In this document: positions 1 through 10,843 of the stretch, piece by piece | Layout: the number at the start of each line of letters is the position of its first letter | Numbering within the stretch: the first letter of the stretch is position 1 | Assembly (NCBI RefSeq): GCF_004379255.2 | Contig: NC_056042.1 | Coordinates: 30,049,928-30,113,927 of the forward strand | Length of the DNA stretch: 64,000 nt | Origin: Salvia splendens | Lineage: Eukaryota > Streptophyta > Magnoliopsida > Lamiales > Lamiaceae | Reading direction: 5' to 3' | The notes under the pieces: generated by a model | Databases searched by the model: none | What the model was told of the DNA's origin: nothing | What the model saw: only the letters and a program-made list of their open reading frames with translations | Made by a program: the position numbers and the translations under genes

Positions 1-1
1 A

Positions 2-2895
2 ACTATCACCTTGAAGGATGTGCTGCATGTCCCGGACATCCGCAAGAACCTAGTGTCAGGATCAATACTAGTTAATAAGGGGTTTAAACTTGTATTTGAG
101 TCCGATAGGTTTGTCTTGTATAAGTTTGGAAAATCCCTCGGAAAAGGTTATGTAACCGATGGGCTTTTCAAGCTTAGTGTAGCAACTCGTAGTGTTGCAA
201 AGCCATTGGCGAATAATAATAAAGCATCTATTTCCTCTTATTTGACCGAGTCTTCAAATTTGTGGCATTGTAGATTGGGACATGTAAATTCAAAAGCCAT
301 TAAAAGATTAGTAAATTTGGATTTACTAAAGGCTAATGAATTGGATATCCAAGATAAATGTGAAATTTGTCTTGAAGCAAAAATGACTAAGTTGCCGTTT
401 CACTCGGTTGAACGAAGCACAAAACCCCTTGAATTAATTCACACGGACGTATGTGATTTAAAGATGGTGCAAACAAGAGGTGGTAAAAAGTACTTTATCA
501 CTTTCATAGATGATTGCACAAGGTATTGCTACATTTATCTTTTAAGAGATGAAGCAATAGAAGCGTTCAAAAATTATAAGAACGAAGTTGAGAATCAACT
601 TGGTTGTAAAATCAAATCGATTCGAAGCGATAGAGGAGGCGAATATGTAGCCCCGTTTGAGGAGTTATGCAACGCAAGTGGTATAATTCATCAAACAACT
701 GCTCCATATTCACCACAATCTAATGGTGTTGCAGAACGCAAAAATCGAACTCTAAAAGAGATGATGAATGCACTGCTTCTAACTTCAGGATTACCACATA
801 ACATGTGGGGGGAAGCTGTTTTGACAGCCAACTATATCTTGAATAAGATCTATCTCAAAGGAAAAGATGTCACTCCTTATGAGTTGTGGAAGGGAAGGAA
901 GCCATCCTACAAATACCTCAAAGTGTGGGGGTGTTTGGCAAAGGTGATGGTTCCTCCGCCCAAAGAAGTTACAATCGGACCTAAGACGGTTGATTGCATC
1001 TTCATTGGATATGCACTTAACAATAGTGCATATCGATTTGTTGTTCACAAGTCTGAAATATCGACTATCACAGTAGGAACAACAATTGAGTCGAGGAATG
1101 CTGTATTTCTCGAAAATACATTTCCTTGCAAAGACAAGGAAAAAGTCTCAACCAATTCTGAGACAAGAATTGAAGAAGCCACTAGTTCTAAACAAGTGGA
1201 AGAAGAAGCCACTAGTTCTAAATCAGCAGATGCGGAACCTGAATCGCGCAAGCGTGCAAGGCCCGATCCAAAAGATACAATACTAAGACGTGGTAATAGA
1301 GTCAGAACACCAAAAACTTTTGGTCCTGACTACATTGCTTTCATGTTGGATGAAGAACCAACATCGATAAAAGTAGCCTTTTCTGGCCCAGACGGGCTGC
1401 ATTGGAGAGAAGCTGTTCAAAGCGAAATTGATTCAATTTTGCTAAACCACACATGGGTGTTGGTTGATTTGCCCGAAGGTGCTAAACCTTTAGGATGCAA
1501 ATGAGTTCTTAAAAGAAAGTTTAAGGCCGATGGAACAGTTGATAAGTATAAAGCCCGATTAGTAGTAAAGGGTTTTAAACAAAAGGAAGGACATGACTTC
1601 TTCGATACCTATTCACCTGTAACAAGGATTACATCTATACGAGTGCTTCTCGCTATTGCTGCATTGCACAATCTTGAGATTCATCAAATGGATGTAAAGA
1701 CCGCGTTTCTAAATGGTGAACTAGAAGATGAAATCTATATGGAACAACCCGAAGGGTTTGTAGTACCTGGACAAGAGAAAAAGGTATGCAAGCTCGTAAA
1801 GTCCCTATATGGATTGAAACAAGCGCCATTGCAATGGCACTTGAAGTTTGATAATGTGATGTTATCAAATGGGTTTAAAATCAACGAGTGCGACAAATGT
1901 GTCTACATCAAGAGCACTAATAACGGTCATGTTATAGTGTGTCTCTACGTTGATGATATGTTAATCTTGGGTAGTAACACTCAAGTAATTAACGATACAA
2001 AGGCCATGTTAAAGAGAAACTTTGACATGAAAGACATGAGTCTAGCCGATGTAATTCTTGGAATGAAGATTCTAAGAACGAATGATGGAATCATCTTAAC
2101 ACAATCACATTATGTTGAGAAGATATTGAATAAATTCAAAGCCTATGATGGCACGCCGGTTAAGACTCCAATTGAACTCAACGTTCACTTGAGCAAAAAC
2201 AAAGGCGAGCCCGTTGCACAAGAAGAGTATGCACGGGTCATCGGGTGCATTATGTACTTGACTAATTGCACTCGACCTGACATTGCTTGTGCCGTGAACA
2301 AGTTAAGTCGTTACACGAGCAATCCAAGCAAAGAGCATTGGAGAGCTCTTGTGAGGGTTTTGAGATATTTAAAACACACTCAAAATCTTGGGCTACACTT
2401 CTCGAGATACCCCCGGTACTTGAAGGGTACTGTGATGCCAATTGGATATCCGATAATAGAGACTCACTTTCAACAAGTGGATATGTCTTTACTATTGGGG
2501 GTGGTGCTGTATCGTGGAAATCCACAAAACAGACCTGTATAGCCCGATCAACAATGGAATCGGAGTTCATTGCCTTGGATAAGGCTGGTGAGGAAGCCGA
2601 GTGGCTTAAGAACTTCCTTGAAGACATTCCATGTTGGTCTAAGCCAGTGCCACCAGTGCTGATCCACTGCGATAGCCAAGCAGCTATTGGAAGGGCAAAC
2701 AATGGCTTCTATAACGGTAAGTCTCGACATATACGTCGACGACATAACACCGTGAGACATTTGATCACAACAGGGGTGATTACAATTGACTATGTGAAGT
2801 CAATAGATAATCTAGCGGATCCCCTAACCAAAGGGTTAAACCGTGATCAAATGAATAAGTTGCTAGAGGGAATGGGTTTGAAATCCACAAACTAA
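2..2895 (+). pseudogene. pol: copia pol polyprotein fragment (integrase, RT, RNase H), broken
   Basis: The frame is open from the window edge. A GAG-pre-integrase zinc-binding region (LWHCRLGHV, then CEICLEAK) is followed by the integrase core with its acidic residues in [15 protein letters not shown] and [12 protein letters not shown]. The RT follows, with MDVKTAFLNGELEDEIYMEQ and the catalytic CLYVDDMLI. RNase H has EGYCDANW, and the frame ends near DPLTKGL. Two lesions are clear. A TGA at 1502-1504 stands where the family has a Trp codon (after LGCK), and the same frame reopens afterwards. A frameshift near 2405-2415 moves RNase H into another frame. The open frames at 11-1504, 1643-2542 and 2287-2895 are pieces of this one protein, not three genes. 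Confidence 0.95.
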
Positions 2896-3459
2896 AGAAC
2901 TATCATAGTGGTAACCCAACCATGATGACTGGAGATCCCAAGAACTTGGTTAAAAGGGACAACTAAGCTATGAGAGTTCATGAGAAACACTCAACTATAT
3001 CTATTCCCTAGAGAGCAATAGAGTGTTGGAGAGCTTGCCTAGTGGTAAAGGCTAAGTCTATGACTTTTAATGGTTCTTAAGGATCTCAAAGAGATGGAAT
3101 TCTCAAAGAGACCAAGTATGGCAAGGTACTTGACTAAGAATCACCTATGTAAGTGCGAAGTGTGATCGCTTCATAAAAAATGTACTTATGAATCCAAAGT
3201 GGTGTCCAAGACCGCAATGGACACAAAACGTGAGAACGGATGAGGTTGAGGTGTTTAAGCGTTAACACCATTGTCTCGGTGCACGCCGTGGGGGATTAGT
3301 TCAAAGCATCGCGCTACTAAGCCGCCTGTGTATCCGATGGTGTCGACTATGGAGGGTTCAAAGTCAACAACTACCTATCCTTATGCTTATATACCTCTCG
3401 AGGGTTGAGCTTGTGTCTGCATGCATATGCATTCGGCTATTTCCACTCATGTGGGGGAT
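2896..3459 (+). other. copia 3' untranslated leader to polypurine tract
   Basis: This stretch lies between the pol stop codon and the 3' LTR. No open frame of note is present. It ends in a purine-rich run GTGGGGGAT at 3451-3459, which fits the polypurine tract that primes plus-strand synthesis directly before the LTR. Confidence 0.7.
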
Positions 3460-4699
3460 TGTAGAAATCATGGTATTAAATATGCCCGGTCAATGGATTT
3501 TGACCAAATAATAAATGTGACGAGACATTTAATTTTGTAAAATTAAATGACATAGCGTCGATCTACATTTTACGTAGATAAATGTAGTATATTCACTTTC
3601 TCAAATCCGATTTTCGGTGAGTGAGAAATAGTGGATTAAAGTTGGGCATAATTAGCTTTTAATTAAAGCTTGGAGTTGGAGCTTAGGGAATAATTAAGTA
3701 GTGTTAATTATCCCACATTGGAGGATTAACACATCTTTTAATGTGTATAAATTAAGTGACTTTATGTTACTTAATAATTATAGTGAACCAAGATGGGTGA
3801 AAGAGCCCACACGCGCGCACACGCGCGCGCCGCCGCCGCCCGCCCGCCCGAGTCCGAGCCCGAGCCCGTGCTCGTGCACGCGGTCGTGCTCGCGTTCGCG
3901 GCCGCGGGCCCGGGCCCGATCCCGATCCCGATCCCGATCCCGATCCCGATCCCGATCCCGATCTCGATCTCGATCTCGATCTCGATCTTGATCTTGAACT
4001 TGGACTTGGACTTGGACTTGGATCTTGGCAATTGGTCTTTGGGCTTGGGGCTTGGCCCAAACTATTCTTTTTGGACCACCGCCGAGTCAGCAATCCAAGT
4101 GGCTTGACACGTCGTCAAGCGAGGCACAGTCACGGCTGCCACGTGAGAAATCCACACGCTCCACATGCGAAAGGCACACGCCTGCCACACGCTCGTAACC
4201 GACGTCGGTTACGAATCTGCCATGATGAGCCTTCATGGCTCGGTTGACCCTGCATGGTGGCTTGGCCTATAAATAGGCTAGCCATACCACTGTATTAGGA
4301 CACACAATTCCAAGCATTCTCTGCATCATAAGCTCTCTCCCTCTCTCTGCATTGTCCTTCTGTCGAAGCTCTGCCCTCTCCTCCATCCAGTTCGCCGGAG
4401 CTCTACTCATTGCGGTGCTGCATCAATAGAGACGTAGCCGTTTTACCTTTGGGGACGACACGCCAAACCGAAGAGCACTACTGGGGCGTATCTCGTCTTG
4501 CGGGAAGAGGCCTCCTCGACTCGGCTAAACTTAGTTCACGGTTCTTTGTTTCGAATTCTTACGTTGTAATTTCATTTAGTTCAGTTGCTCCTTTTCTTTC
4601 TTTTGGGTTATATTACGCCCGGTCTTATTATCTTGTAATCAGTAGAACCAACATAAAGATAGTAAAGCAAACAAATGTATCTTTTCTTTCTTTCTCACA
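3460..4699 (+). repeat. 3' LTR of the copia element
   Basis: The LTR starts with TGTAGAAATC right after the polypurine tract. A TATA box (TATAAATA at 4268-4275) followed by a pyrimidine-rich region marks the U3/R promoter. The end at 4699 (CTCACA) gives a length of about 1.24 kb and is uncertain by tens of bases. An unusual GC-rich hexanucleotide tract sits in U3 (separate entry). Confidence 0.75.
3913..4026. repeat. Graded hexanucleotide microsatellite in the copia LTR
   Basis: A run of CCCGAT units (to about 3965) changes stepwise to CTCGAT units, then CTTGAT, then CTTGGA. It is preceded by a CG-rich stretch (CACGCGCG, CCGCCGCC) from about 3811. Its translations on both strands give Arg-Ser or Ile-Pro repeats; these are artefacts of the repeat, not proteins. 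Confidence 0.9.
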
Positions 4700-4810
4700 T
4701 TACCAGTAACGTTCATATTCGATATAAAAAAAACATTACATATATGGGAGAACATTTACTCAAGTAAAGCGAATGTAGTGAGGTCCAAGGCTCCTGTTCC
4801 ACTGTGATGG

Positions 4811-6565
4811 CTAGGGTGGTGGTGGTGGTGTAGACGGTGGCATGTGAAGCGCGATGATCCCAGGCCCGCCATGTCGAAACCCCAACATAGAGTTGTAGTC
4901 ACTTTCATTTTCAACTAGACTGTATTGTGGATCATCATGTCTCACATCCTATACCAAAATAACAGATCATGGGTTCAAATCTCACACAAATAGAACTTAT
5001 TATACTTACATATGCATGAAGATATAATTAGAAACAAAAAACCCTTACAAATCCAAACACAAGGCTCTTATGTATATCCTCAACATTCCTTAGCTGCAAA
5101 ATAAGTATGAAATGAAATTGCAGAAGAAATGAATTATCAAGTTTCAAATCAAATGCTTAGAAAGATCAGGAAAACTGAAAGACTTCAGCAATTTAAAATT
5201 ACCTTTTTCTTGGTGTTCTCGATCTTGTTGCCGAGGGCTTTATACTGTTATGGTTGAAGAGATTTAATATAGTGTAGCTTAATTGCTATGTGTAAATTAA
5301 CATAGGAAGAACCAAACTGATTTTACTTACCAATGCAAGGATATTATAACTAAAATGCTGAATACTAAATATAAAAGCGTACTATATAAATTCCATAACT
5401 CACTTCATGACAAACATATCAATATTCAAATATTCTGTCATCTCCTTTAGCAGTATCCTTCAATCAATTAGCTAGTTAGTGGAAAATGAAGAGATCAGTA
5501 CCATATAAAGTTCGAAAATCAATATAAATTCATAATATACCAAAGTTCTATAATTACTGATCGAAATTCATGTCACTAATATAGGAGTATATCTCTAATA
5601 AGAAATGAATGTTGTTTTTCTATTCCCAATCACATTGGGAATATTCTTTTCTAAATATATTCGATATTCATTTATAAAATGAGTAGTGCTATTTGACCAT
5701 ATTATGGCAGTCCATACCATGTTACAACAAGATAGCATTTCACTTAAAAAATTAACGACATATCTAAAGTCAGTCACTATATGTTGATATTCTTTATCCA
5801 TTAAATAAATGACACTGGCTTAATTTTGAAAAAAAGAAAAGGTAAACCCTAGAAATTTATTGTTGCTGAAAACACAGATAAAAGGGTAGATAGAGAGAGA
5901 GGGGGGAATTAAAGACCTTTCTTTCGCGAATGAACCCCAAAGAGTTGTCGATATCTTCAATGAGACTAACCACCTGCTCGTACCCCAGATCGTTCAAGCT
6001 CTCTCCACTCCTTTGCCTTGAACAAAATAATGAAAAATTGTTATGAAAACAGCAGTTGAAAATAATTAATTGTGTAGTCTGCATATATACCTAATGTCTT
6101 TCAGCAGATTCATGTTCATCTCCTTCAGCTTCTTTAAGTGCTCTTGCATTTTCTTCAAAATAAAAAAGGTCACATTTTTTAAAAAGTAAACATGATTTCG
6201 ATTTTTGCAAACGAATAAAGAGAAATGAAAACCTTGTAGTGGGAGCTCCAAATATCTGTCCTAACAGTCTTCTGGTATTCATCAACAATCTGCTTTGTCC
6301 TAAAACACACACACACAAAAATTAACAAAAAAAAACAAATCTAACAAGCATAGAGAGAGAGGAAGAGATTTAATTACGTGATAGTGGGACTGATGTATTC
6401 ATGAAGCTTCTGAGTGCTGGAGATCATGATAATGGAAATCTTGGCATCACAAAGCACAGTGAGCTCATGAGCTTTCTTGAAAAGCCCATTTCTCCTCTTG
6501 GAGTAAGTCACCTGCCTGTTTGTTTGGTTCTCTATTTTCTTGATCTGGATCTTCCCACGAGCCAT
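4811..6565 (-). CDS. DEF: DEFICIENS/APETALA3-like B-class MADS-box gene, C-terminal motif frameshifted
   Basis: The gene has seven exons: 6565-6378, 6299-6233, 6152-6091, 6016-5917, 5244-5203, 5093-5049 and 4948-4811. Exons 1-6 are 188, 67, 62, 100, 42 and 45 nt, the classic AP3 pattern, each with GT-AG borders and continuous phase. The predicted product is 213 aa against about 227 for DEF. The MADS domain starts [20 protein letters not shown]; the K domain includes [15 protein letters not shown]-class proteins dimerise with GLO/PI and specify petals and stamens. Residues 63-85 ([17 protein letters not shown]) diverge from the usual TKQLFDQYQKAVGVDLW. After [10 protein letters not shown] the frame slips in a CCA repeat and ends at TAG 4811-4813. 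The euAP3 motif DLTTFALLE remains just beyond, one frame off, ending at TAA 4756-4758. It may be a diverged paralogue or an incipient pseudogene. Confidence 0.88.
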
Positions 6566-7076
6566 GTCTCTCTCTCTCTCTCTCTAAACTCTGCAGATCT
6601 TGTGAGAAATTGGAGATAAGATTCTGAAGAGATGAATGATAAAGAGAGAGGAGGGTGAAGGTGAGAACCATTAAAGAGGTAACCAAAAATAGAAAGTTTT
6701 CCAAATGGATGAAAAAAGGGTTGCACAAGTTGATAAAGTAATTTAAGAATAAGTCATTTCATGTTACCCTGGCTCCAGCACTGCATAGTAAAACTTGTTG
6801 GGGTTGATGCCCCTAGCTACAATTTTTGATGGAACAAATTTTTTTTCCTTAATTTTTACTTTTTCAAATTTGATTGATGGATGTGCGAATCGTTGGCCCA
6901 ATTGAAGTTACGATTCTGGAGTCCTTGATGAGCCCATTATCCAAATCCAAACCATGATGCCCTATTTTTCATTTTCATGTCATGTTTTCATATAGTACTA
7001 TTATTATTATTATTATTATTATATGATCCTAATACGTTGAAATCTTTCTATAAGTATGAGAATTGATAGGTCATAA
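6566..7076 (-). promoter_or_regulatory. 5' region of the DEF/AP3-like gene
   Basis: Directly upstream of the start codon is a GA-rich run (CT repeat on the plus strand, about 6567-6585), typical of MADS 5' untranslated regions. At 6683-6692 the minus strand reads CTATTTTTGG, one mismatch from the CArG consensus CC(A/T)6GG, which would suit the autoregulation known for AP3/DEF genes. An ATT microsatellite lies at about 6999-7021. No other feature is seen before the transposon at 7077. Confidence 0.35.
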
Positions 7077-9024
7077 GGCCATCCGCAATGGGCGGACGAT
7101 GGCACGCCCGATGGCGCGCATCGTCCGCGCCATCGATCGTCCGCGCCCATTGCGGATACGGACGATAGGTCGCGGACGATCGTCGAGGCCGATACTAAGG
7201 GCGCGGAGGATGGCGCGCCCGATGCCTATCGTCCGCGCCATCGTCCTCCCCATTGTGGCGTACACGGACGATGGCCGCGGACGATAGGCATCGTCCGCGC
7301 CATCGTCCTCCCCATTGTGGCGTACACGGACGATAGGTCGCGGACGATGGCACGCGGTTTGGTTTTCTATTTAAAGAGCGTTTGTCATTCATTTGTGCAT
7401 ACCTCTACATATTCTCTCTCACAAATCCAACCAATATGAATCCCGGCGACGACACCAATAGTTCTAGTTCCTCTGATGAGTCCAGTAATAGCATAGATAT
7501 AGCATTAAATGCAGTCGTTGAAACGGCGATGACGCATTGCTATGCGTTGATGCAGCGCCAGGCGGCAGCGGCAGCGGCCTCTGAGCAAGTCCATAGACCT
7601 ATTCGACATAGGTCGTATATCCGACGCGACCACGCGGAAGCTCACACACGTCTGGTTGAAGACTACTTTGCCGATCAACCGCGATGGGGCCCGGCTGTTT
7701 TTCGGCGCCGATTTAGAATGTCGCGGTACCTGTTTCTCAGCATTGTTCGGACATTGTCTTCACGTGATGAATTCTTCACGTTTCGGGAGGACGGCATCGG
7801 CAAACCCGGCCTTACACCATTGCAAAAGTGCACGGTTGCACTCCGTCAGTTGGCCTATGGCACCACGGCGGACCTTTTCGACGAGTACCTCCACTGCGGG
7901 GATTCTACAGGCCGCGATTGTCTGAAGCGCTTTTGCCGGGGGATAGTAGAGGCTTATGGCGACACATATTTGCGCAAGCCGACTGCCACTGATTGCCAGG
8001 GTCTGATGCAGATGCACGAGACGGCGCACGGGTTTCCTGGGATGCTCGGGAGCATCGACTGTATGCACTGGCAGTGGAAGAATTGTCCGACGGCGTGGAG
8101 AGGCCAGTTCACAAGTGGATACAAGGGCAGCCACCCGACGATGGTCCTCGAAGCCGTCGCTGACCATCGGCTATGGATCTGGCATGCTTACTTCGGCGTA
8201 GCCGGGTCGAACAACGACATTAACGTCCTCAACTCGTCCACCCTCTTCACCGATCAATGTAATGGCAACGGCCCGGCCATCGAGTTCACTGCCAACAGAC
8301 GCCAATACCATATGGGGTACTACTTGGCCGATGGCATCTATCCACGGTGGCCTGTTTTTGTGAAGACGGTTAGCTGCCCAATTGGTGAGAAGAGGGTTTT
8401 ATTTGCGCAAAAGCAGGAGTCGGCGAGGAAGGATGTCGAGCGGACATTCGGCGTGCTCCAATCACGGTGGGCAATTGTGAAAGGGCCGGCTCGTTTCTGG
8501 TTCAAGGATGTCATCGCCGATGTCATATATGCGTGCATAATCATGCACAACATGATAGTCGAGAATGAAGGCGGAAGCATCACCGATTGGAATGAAGATG
8601 ATCGTGCATCTAGTTTGGCCGGCGCGTCGACCGAGCCACCCGATAGAGGGTTACCGTTAGGCTTCAACGAGGTTCTATCTAGACAGGCCTCAATGCGCAA
8701 CCAACAGGATCATGCGCAGCTCATGAACGACATGATCGAAGAAGTGTGGGCTCGCAACCGCCGTTGTTGAGTTCGCGTTTTTTTAATTCGCATTGTAATG
8801 TATTAATTTTTATTCAATGAAATGAAGTTTTTGAAATTCGTATTTTAATGTATTAATTTTGTTAAATTCGTATGAGTTTTGTAATAAATATTAAAAAAAT
8901 GATGATGTGGCGCGCCATAGGGCGCGCCTTAGGGCGCGTCTTAGGGCGCCCCACTGCAGGTGAGGAGGTAGGAGGATAAAACTGCTGACGTGGCGCGCCT
9001 TAGGGCGCCCCATTGCTAATGCCC
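7077..9024 (+). mobile_element. PIF/Harbinger transposon H1, complete ends
   Basis: The left terminus GGCCATCCGCAATGGG and the reverse complement of the right terminus GGGCATTAGCAATGGG are imperfect inverted repeats. They are flanked by TAA at 7074-7076 and 9025-9027, the 3-bp target duplication of this superfamily. The 1,948-bp element holds one transposase and no ORF1 (Myb/SANT-like) gene. Its 5' subterminal 300 bp is full of short repeats. A unit of about 62 bp is present nearly twice (7228 and 7290) and carries inner copies of the CCCCATTG end motif. A TATA-like CTATTTAAAG precedes the gene at about 7367. Confidence 0.92.
7436..8770 (+). CDS. PIF/Harbinger DDE transposase (HARBI1-like nuclease family), intact
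   Basis: This is a 444-aa uninterrupted frame from MNPGDD. An in-frame ATG at 7382 exists, but the 7436 start matches the position of the start in the related element at 14.8 kb and follows a plausible leader. It belongs to the DDE_Tnp_4 family. The catalytic triad is visible: Asp208 in GSIDCMHW, Asp261 in SNNDINVL and Glu335 in KDVERTFGVLQ. A low-complexity Ser-rich N-terminus and an Ala run precede the conserved region. The protein would cut and rejoin element ends at TWA targets. Classical PIF/Pong elements also need ORF1 protein, which this element lacks, so it would need a partner in trans. Confidence 0.93.
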   Translation: MNPGDDTNSSSSSDESSNSIDIALNAVVETAMTHCYALMQRQAAAAAASEQVHRPIRHRSYIRRDHAEAHTRLVEDYFADQPRWGPAVFRRRFRMSRYLFLSIVRTLSSRDEFFTFREDGIGKPGLTPLQKCTVALRQLAYGTTADLFDEYLHCGDSTGRDCLKRFCRGIVEAYGDTYLRKPTATDCQGLMQMHETAHGFPGMLGSIDCMHWQWKNCPTAWRGQFTSGYKGSHPTMVLEAVADHRLWIWHAYFGVAGSNNDINVLNSSTLFTDQCNGNGPAIEFTANRRQYHMGYYLADGIYPRWPVFVKTVSCPIGEKRVLFAQKQESARKDVERTFGVLQSRWAIVKGPARFWFKDVIADVIYACIIMHNMIVENEGGSITDWNEDDRASSLAGASTEPPDRGLPLGFNEVLSRQASMRNQQDHAQLMNDMIEEVWARNRRC

Positions 9025-9027
9025 TAA

Positions 9028-9561
9028 GTGCTCTCTTTTTAAAATACATGTGTTCAGTTAGAATTTCAAGATCCTGACATGAGACTTCCAAATTATTATC
9101 TTATGTTTATACTCCACTACGTATACAAGTACTTTACTTTGTTAAAAATTTACTTATCCACGTTACATGTATCCATTGTGATTCAATTCAGATTTTTTCA
9201 AACAATTCAATCCGGTTCAGGTCTGTAAGAAAAAACAGATATTAGGTTTGACTTTACACTTTGCCCCTACTTTCAATAATGTACTGTACACTAAATGCAA
9301 TTCAATAACTTCCTAACTACTTTCCATCAACACAAACAGCAACACTTCCAGCAAATCAACACATAACTGAGAAGGAATAAATAGTACTCCATCTAAAGAT
9401 TAGACAATCTTGTTATATTATCATGAAAGCACATACAAACTAAATAGTCTGTTACATTATCATGAAAGATTCATAAAAAGCAGAGCATACATCCATGACA
9501 CAAGAGTCAATTATTACAAGCCTTGAGCACAACATAAAACCACATAGTATAATGATGGTGA
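9028..9561. other. Intergenic, 3' flank of thioredoxin h
   Basis: The stretch is AT-rich with no coding potential recognised. The 3' untranslated region of the minus-strand thioredoxin gene should lie in the right half. A short direct repeat (ATTATCATGAAAG) occurs near 9418 and 9456. Confidence 0.6.
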
Positions 9562-10528
9562 TCAAGCAGAGGCAGTAAGAGGAGCAGCACCATGTTGGGC
9601 AATCTTAGCTGCAAGATCCTCCTTCCTAGCACCCACAACCCTGTCAATCTCCTTCCCCTCCTTGAAGAACAAAAACGATGGCATCGCCTCGATGTTGTGC
9701 TCCTGTGAAACACTCTGCGTCCAATGCAACGAACTTGAGTTTTAATCCCAATTCACCACCTCACTAGTAACAACACAAATGGAGGTATAACTACATACCT
9801 TCAGCTCATCAACATCCACCTTCAAGAATAAAACATGGGGTGTCTTCTTGGCTATCTCGGCCAGAATCGGAGCAATGAAGCGACACGGCCCACACCATGA
9901 AGCCGTGAAATCCACCACCACCTAATTACACAAATATAATTGATCACCTCAACAAACTTAAGCCACACACAAGGTTTCACATTCTGTCCAATTCGAATTA
10001 AGAAGAAGACTGCAGTAATCAAATTGATCAATCCCTAGCAAAACACATTCAATCACACACACTAATCGAAAATCATGGTAAGGCTATTGATCAGTCCCTA
10101 ACAGCAAACACTTCCGTGGTCCAAAATATTGACATAAATTAGCTAATAATGATAAAAATCTGTTCTTTACTAGAAAACAAGTGCCTTTCTTTCGAACGCA
10201 ATAAGATTCTTCTACATACTAGAACAAATTCTAAAATGCGAAGTAGCAAGCAGATAATTCACGGTAATTAATTATCTGTTAACCATACAAACCATGACTA
10301 CAACAAACAAATTTAGGAAATCGCATATTGTTGTAACCCTATAAACATGAACAATAAAGAAGCACAGAACAAGAAATCAAACAAATTAAACCAAGGAACA
10401 GAGAATAGAAAGGAAATAAGTAATAATATAATTACCAGTTTCTTGGATTCGACGCCCTTCTGGAAAAGGTCCTTCCACTCGTCGACGGAGTGGCAGCCAA
10501 TCACCTGTCCCTCTTCAACGGAAGCCAT
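9562..10528 (-). CDS. TRX h: Thioredoxin h
   Basis: There are three exons, 10528-10436, 9921-9799 and 9714-9562, with GT-AG borders and codon-exact joins. The product is 122 aa, the normal length for cytosolic h-type thioredoxins, and has no signal or transit peptide. The active site WCGPC is at residues 40-44 (redox cysteines 41 and 44) within [18 protein letters not shown]. The conserved cis-Pro motif is [12 protein letters not shown] and a further hallmark is KVDVDELK. It reduces protein disulfides using electrons from NADPH-thioredoxin reductase. The start is fixed by the typical [13 protein letters not shown] beginning. Exon and intron layout (introns before the active-site exon and after DELK) agrees with plant TRX h genes. 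No lesion is visible. Confidence 0.96.
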
Positions 10529-10843
10529 TTTCTCTCAGAATTCTTTCTCAAATGTAATGGTAAAAGTAAAAACAATGCGTTTGGTGTAAGCAGGGAATAA
10601 GCCAAAGCGGTCGTTTATATATGCCCAAATCTAGACCGAAATGACGGAAAAGGGTCTTATGTTTGACATTATTACGTGTATTGCCACGCAGAGGATATGT
10701 AACGATCGTATGGATGAGGTCTTTCGGCCGAGACAGCATTATCGTGTCGTCATCAACGACTTCTCGAACATTCCCAAACGCGACTCTTATCCTGCAAGGA
10801 ATCTATAACGTGGATATTTTTGTTCTCTCTCCACCGAGCCTAA
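10529..10843 (-). promoter_or_regulatory. Upstream region of thioredoxin h
   Basis: These 315 bp separate the thioredoxin start codon from the next transposon. A TATA-like ATATAAACG (minus strand of 10611-10620) lies about 85-90 bp upstream of the ATG. Nothing else is recognisable. Element H2 inserted here, so the promoter may be shortened or altered. Confidence 0.35.

Larger units (their letters stand above)
1..4699 (+). mobile_element. Ty1/copia LTR retrotransposon, 5' part outside the window
   Basis: The order end of protease region, GAG-pre-integrase, integrase, reverse transcriptase, RNase H, polypurine tract and 3' LTR is visible. Integrase before reverse transcriptase is the Ty1/copia arrangement. 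The 5' LTR, gag and most of the protease lie left of the window, so the target-site duplication cannot be tested. The pol frame is broken twice, so the copy cannot encode its own polyprotein. The right end is placed at the CA of a CTCACA at 4694-4699, which is a best guess. The element points toward a minus-strand MADS gene and lies in, or just beyond, its 3' untranslated region. Confidence 0.93.

Noticed and set aside
3701..4107. Open frames with Arg-Ser or Ile-Pro-rich repeats on both strands
   Set aside because: They are translations of the hexanucleotide repeat in the copia LTR; all frames of such a repeat stay open, and no family resemblance exists outside the repeat.
7382..7435. Upstream ATG as start of the H1 transposase
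   Set aside because: The extra 18 residues are unlike the family, and the related H4 element starts at the position equivalent to 7436.
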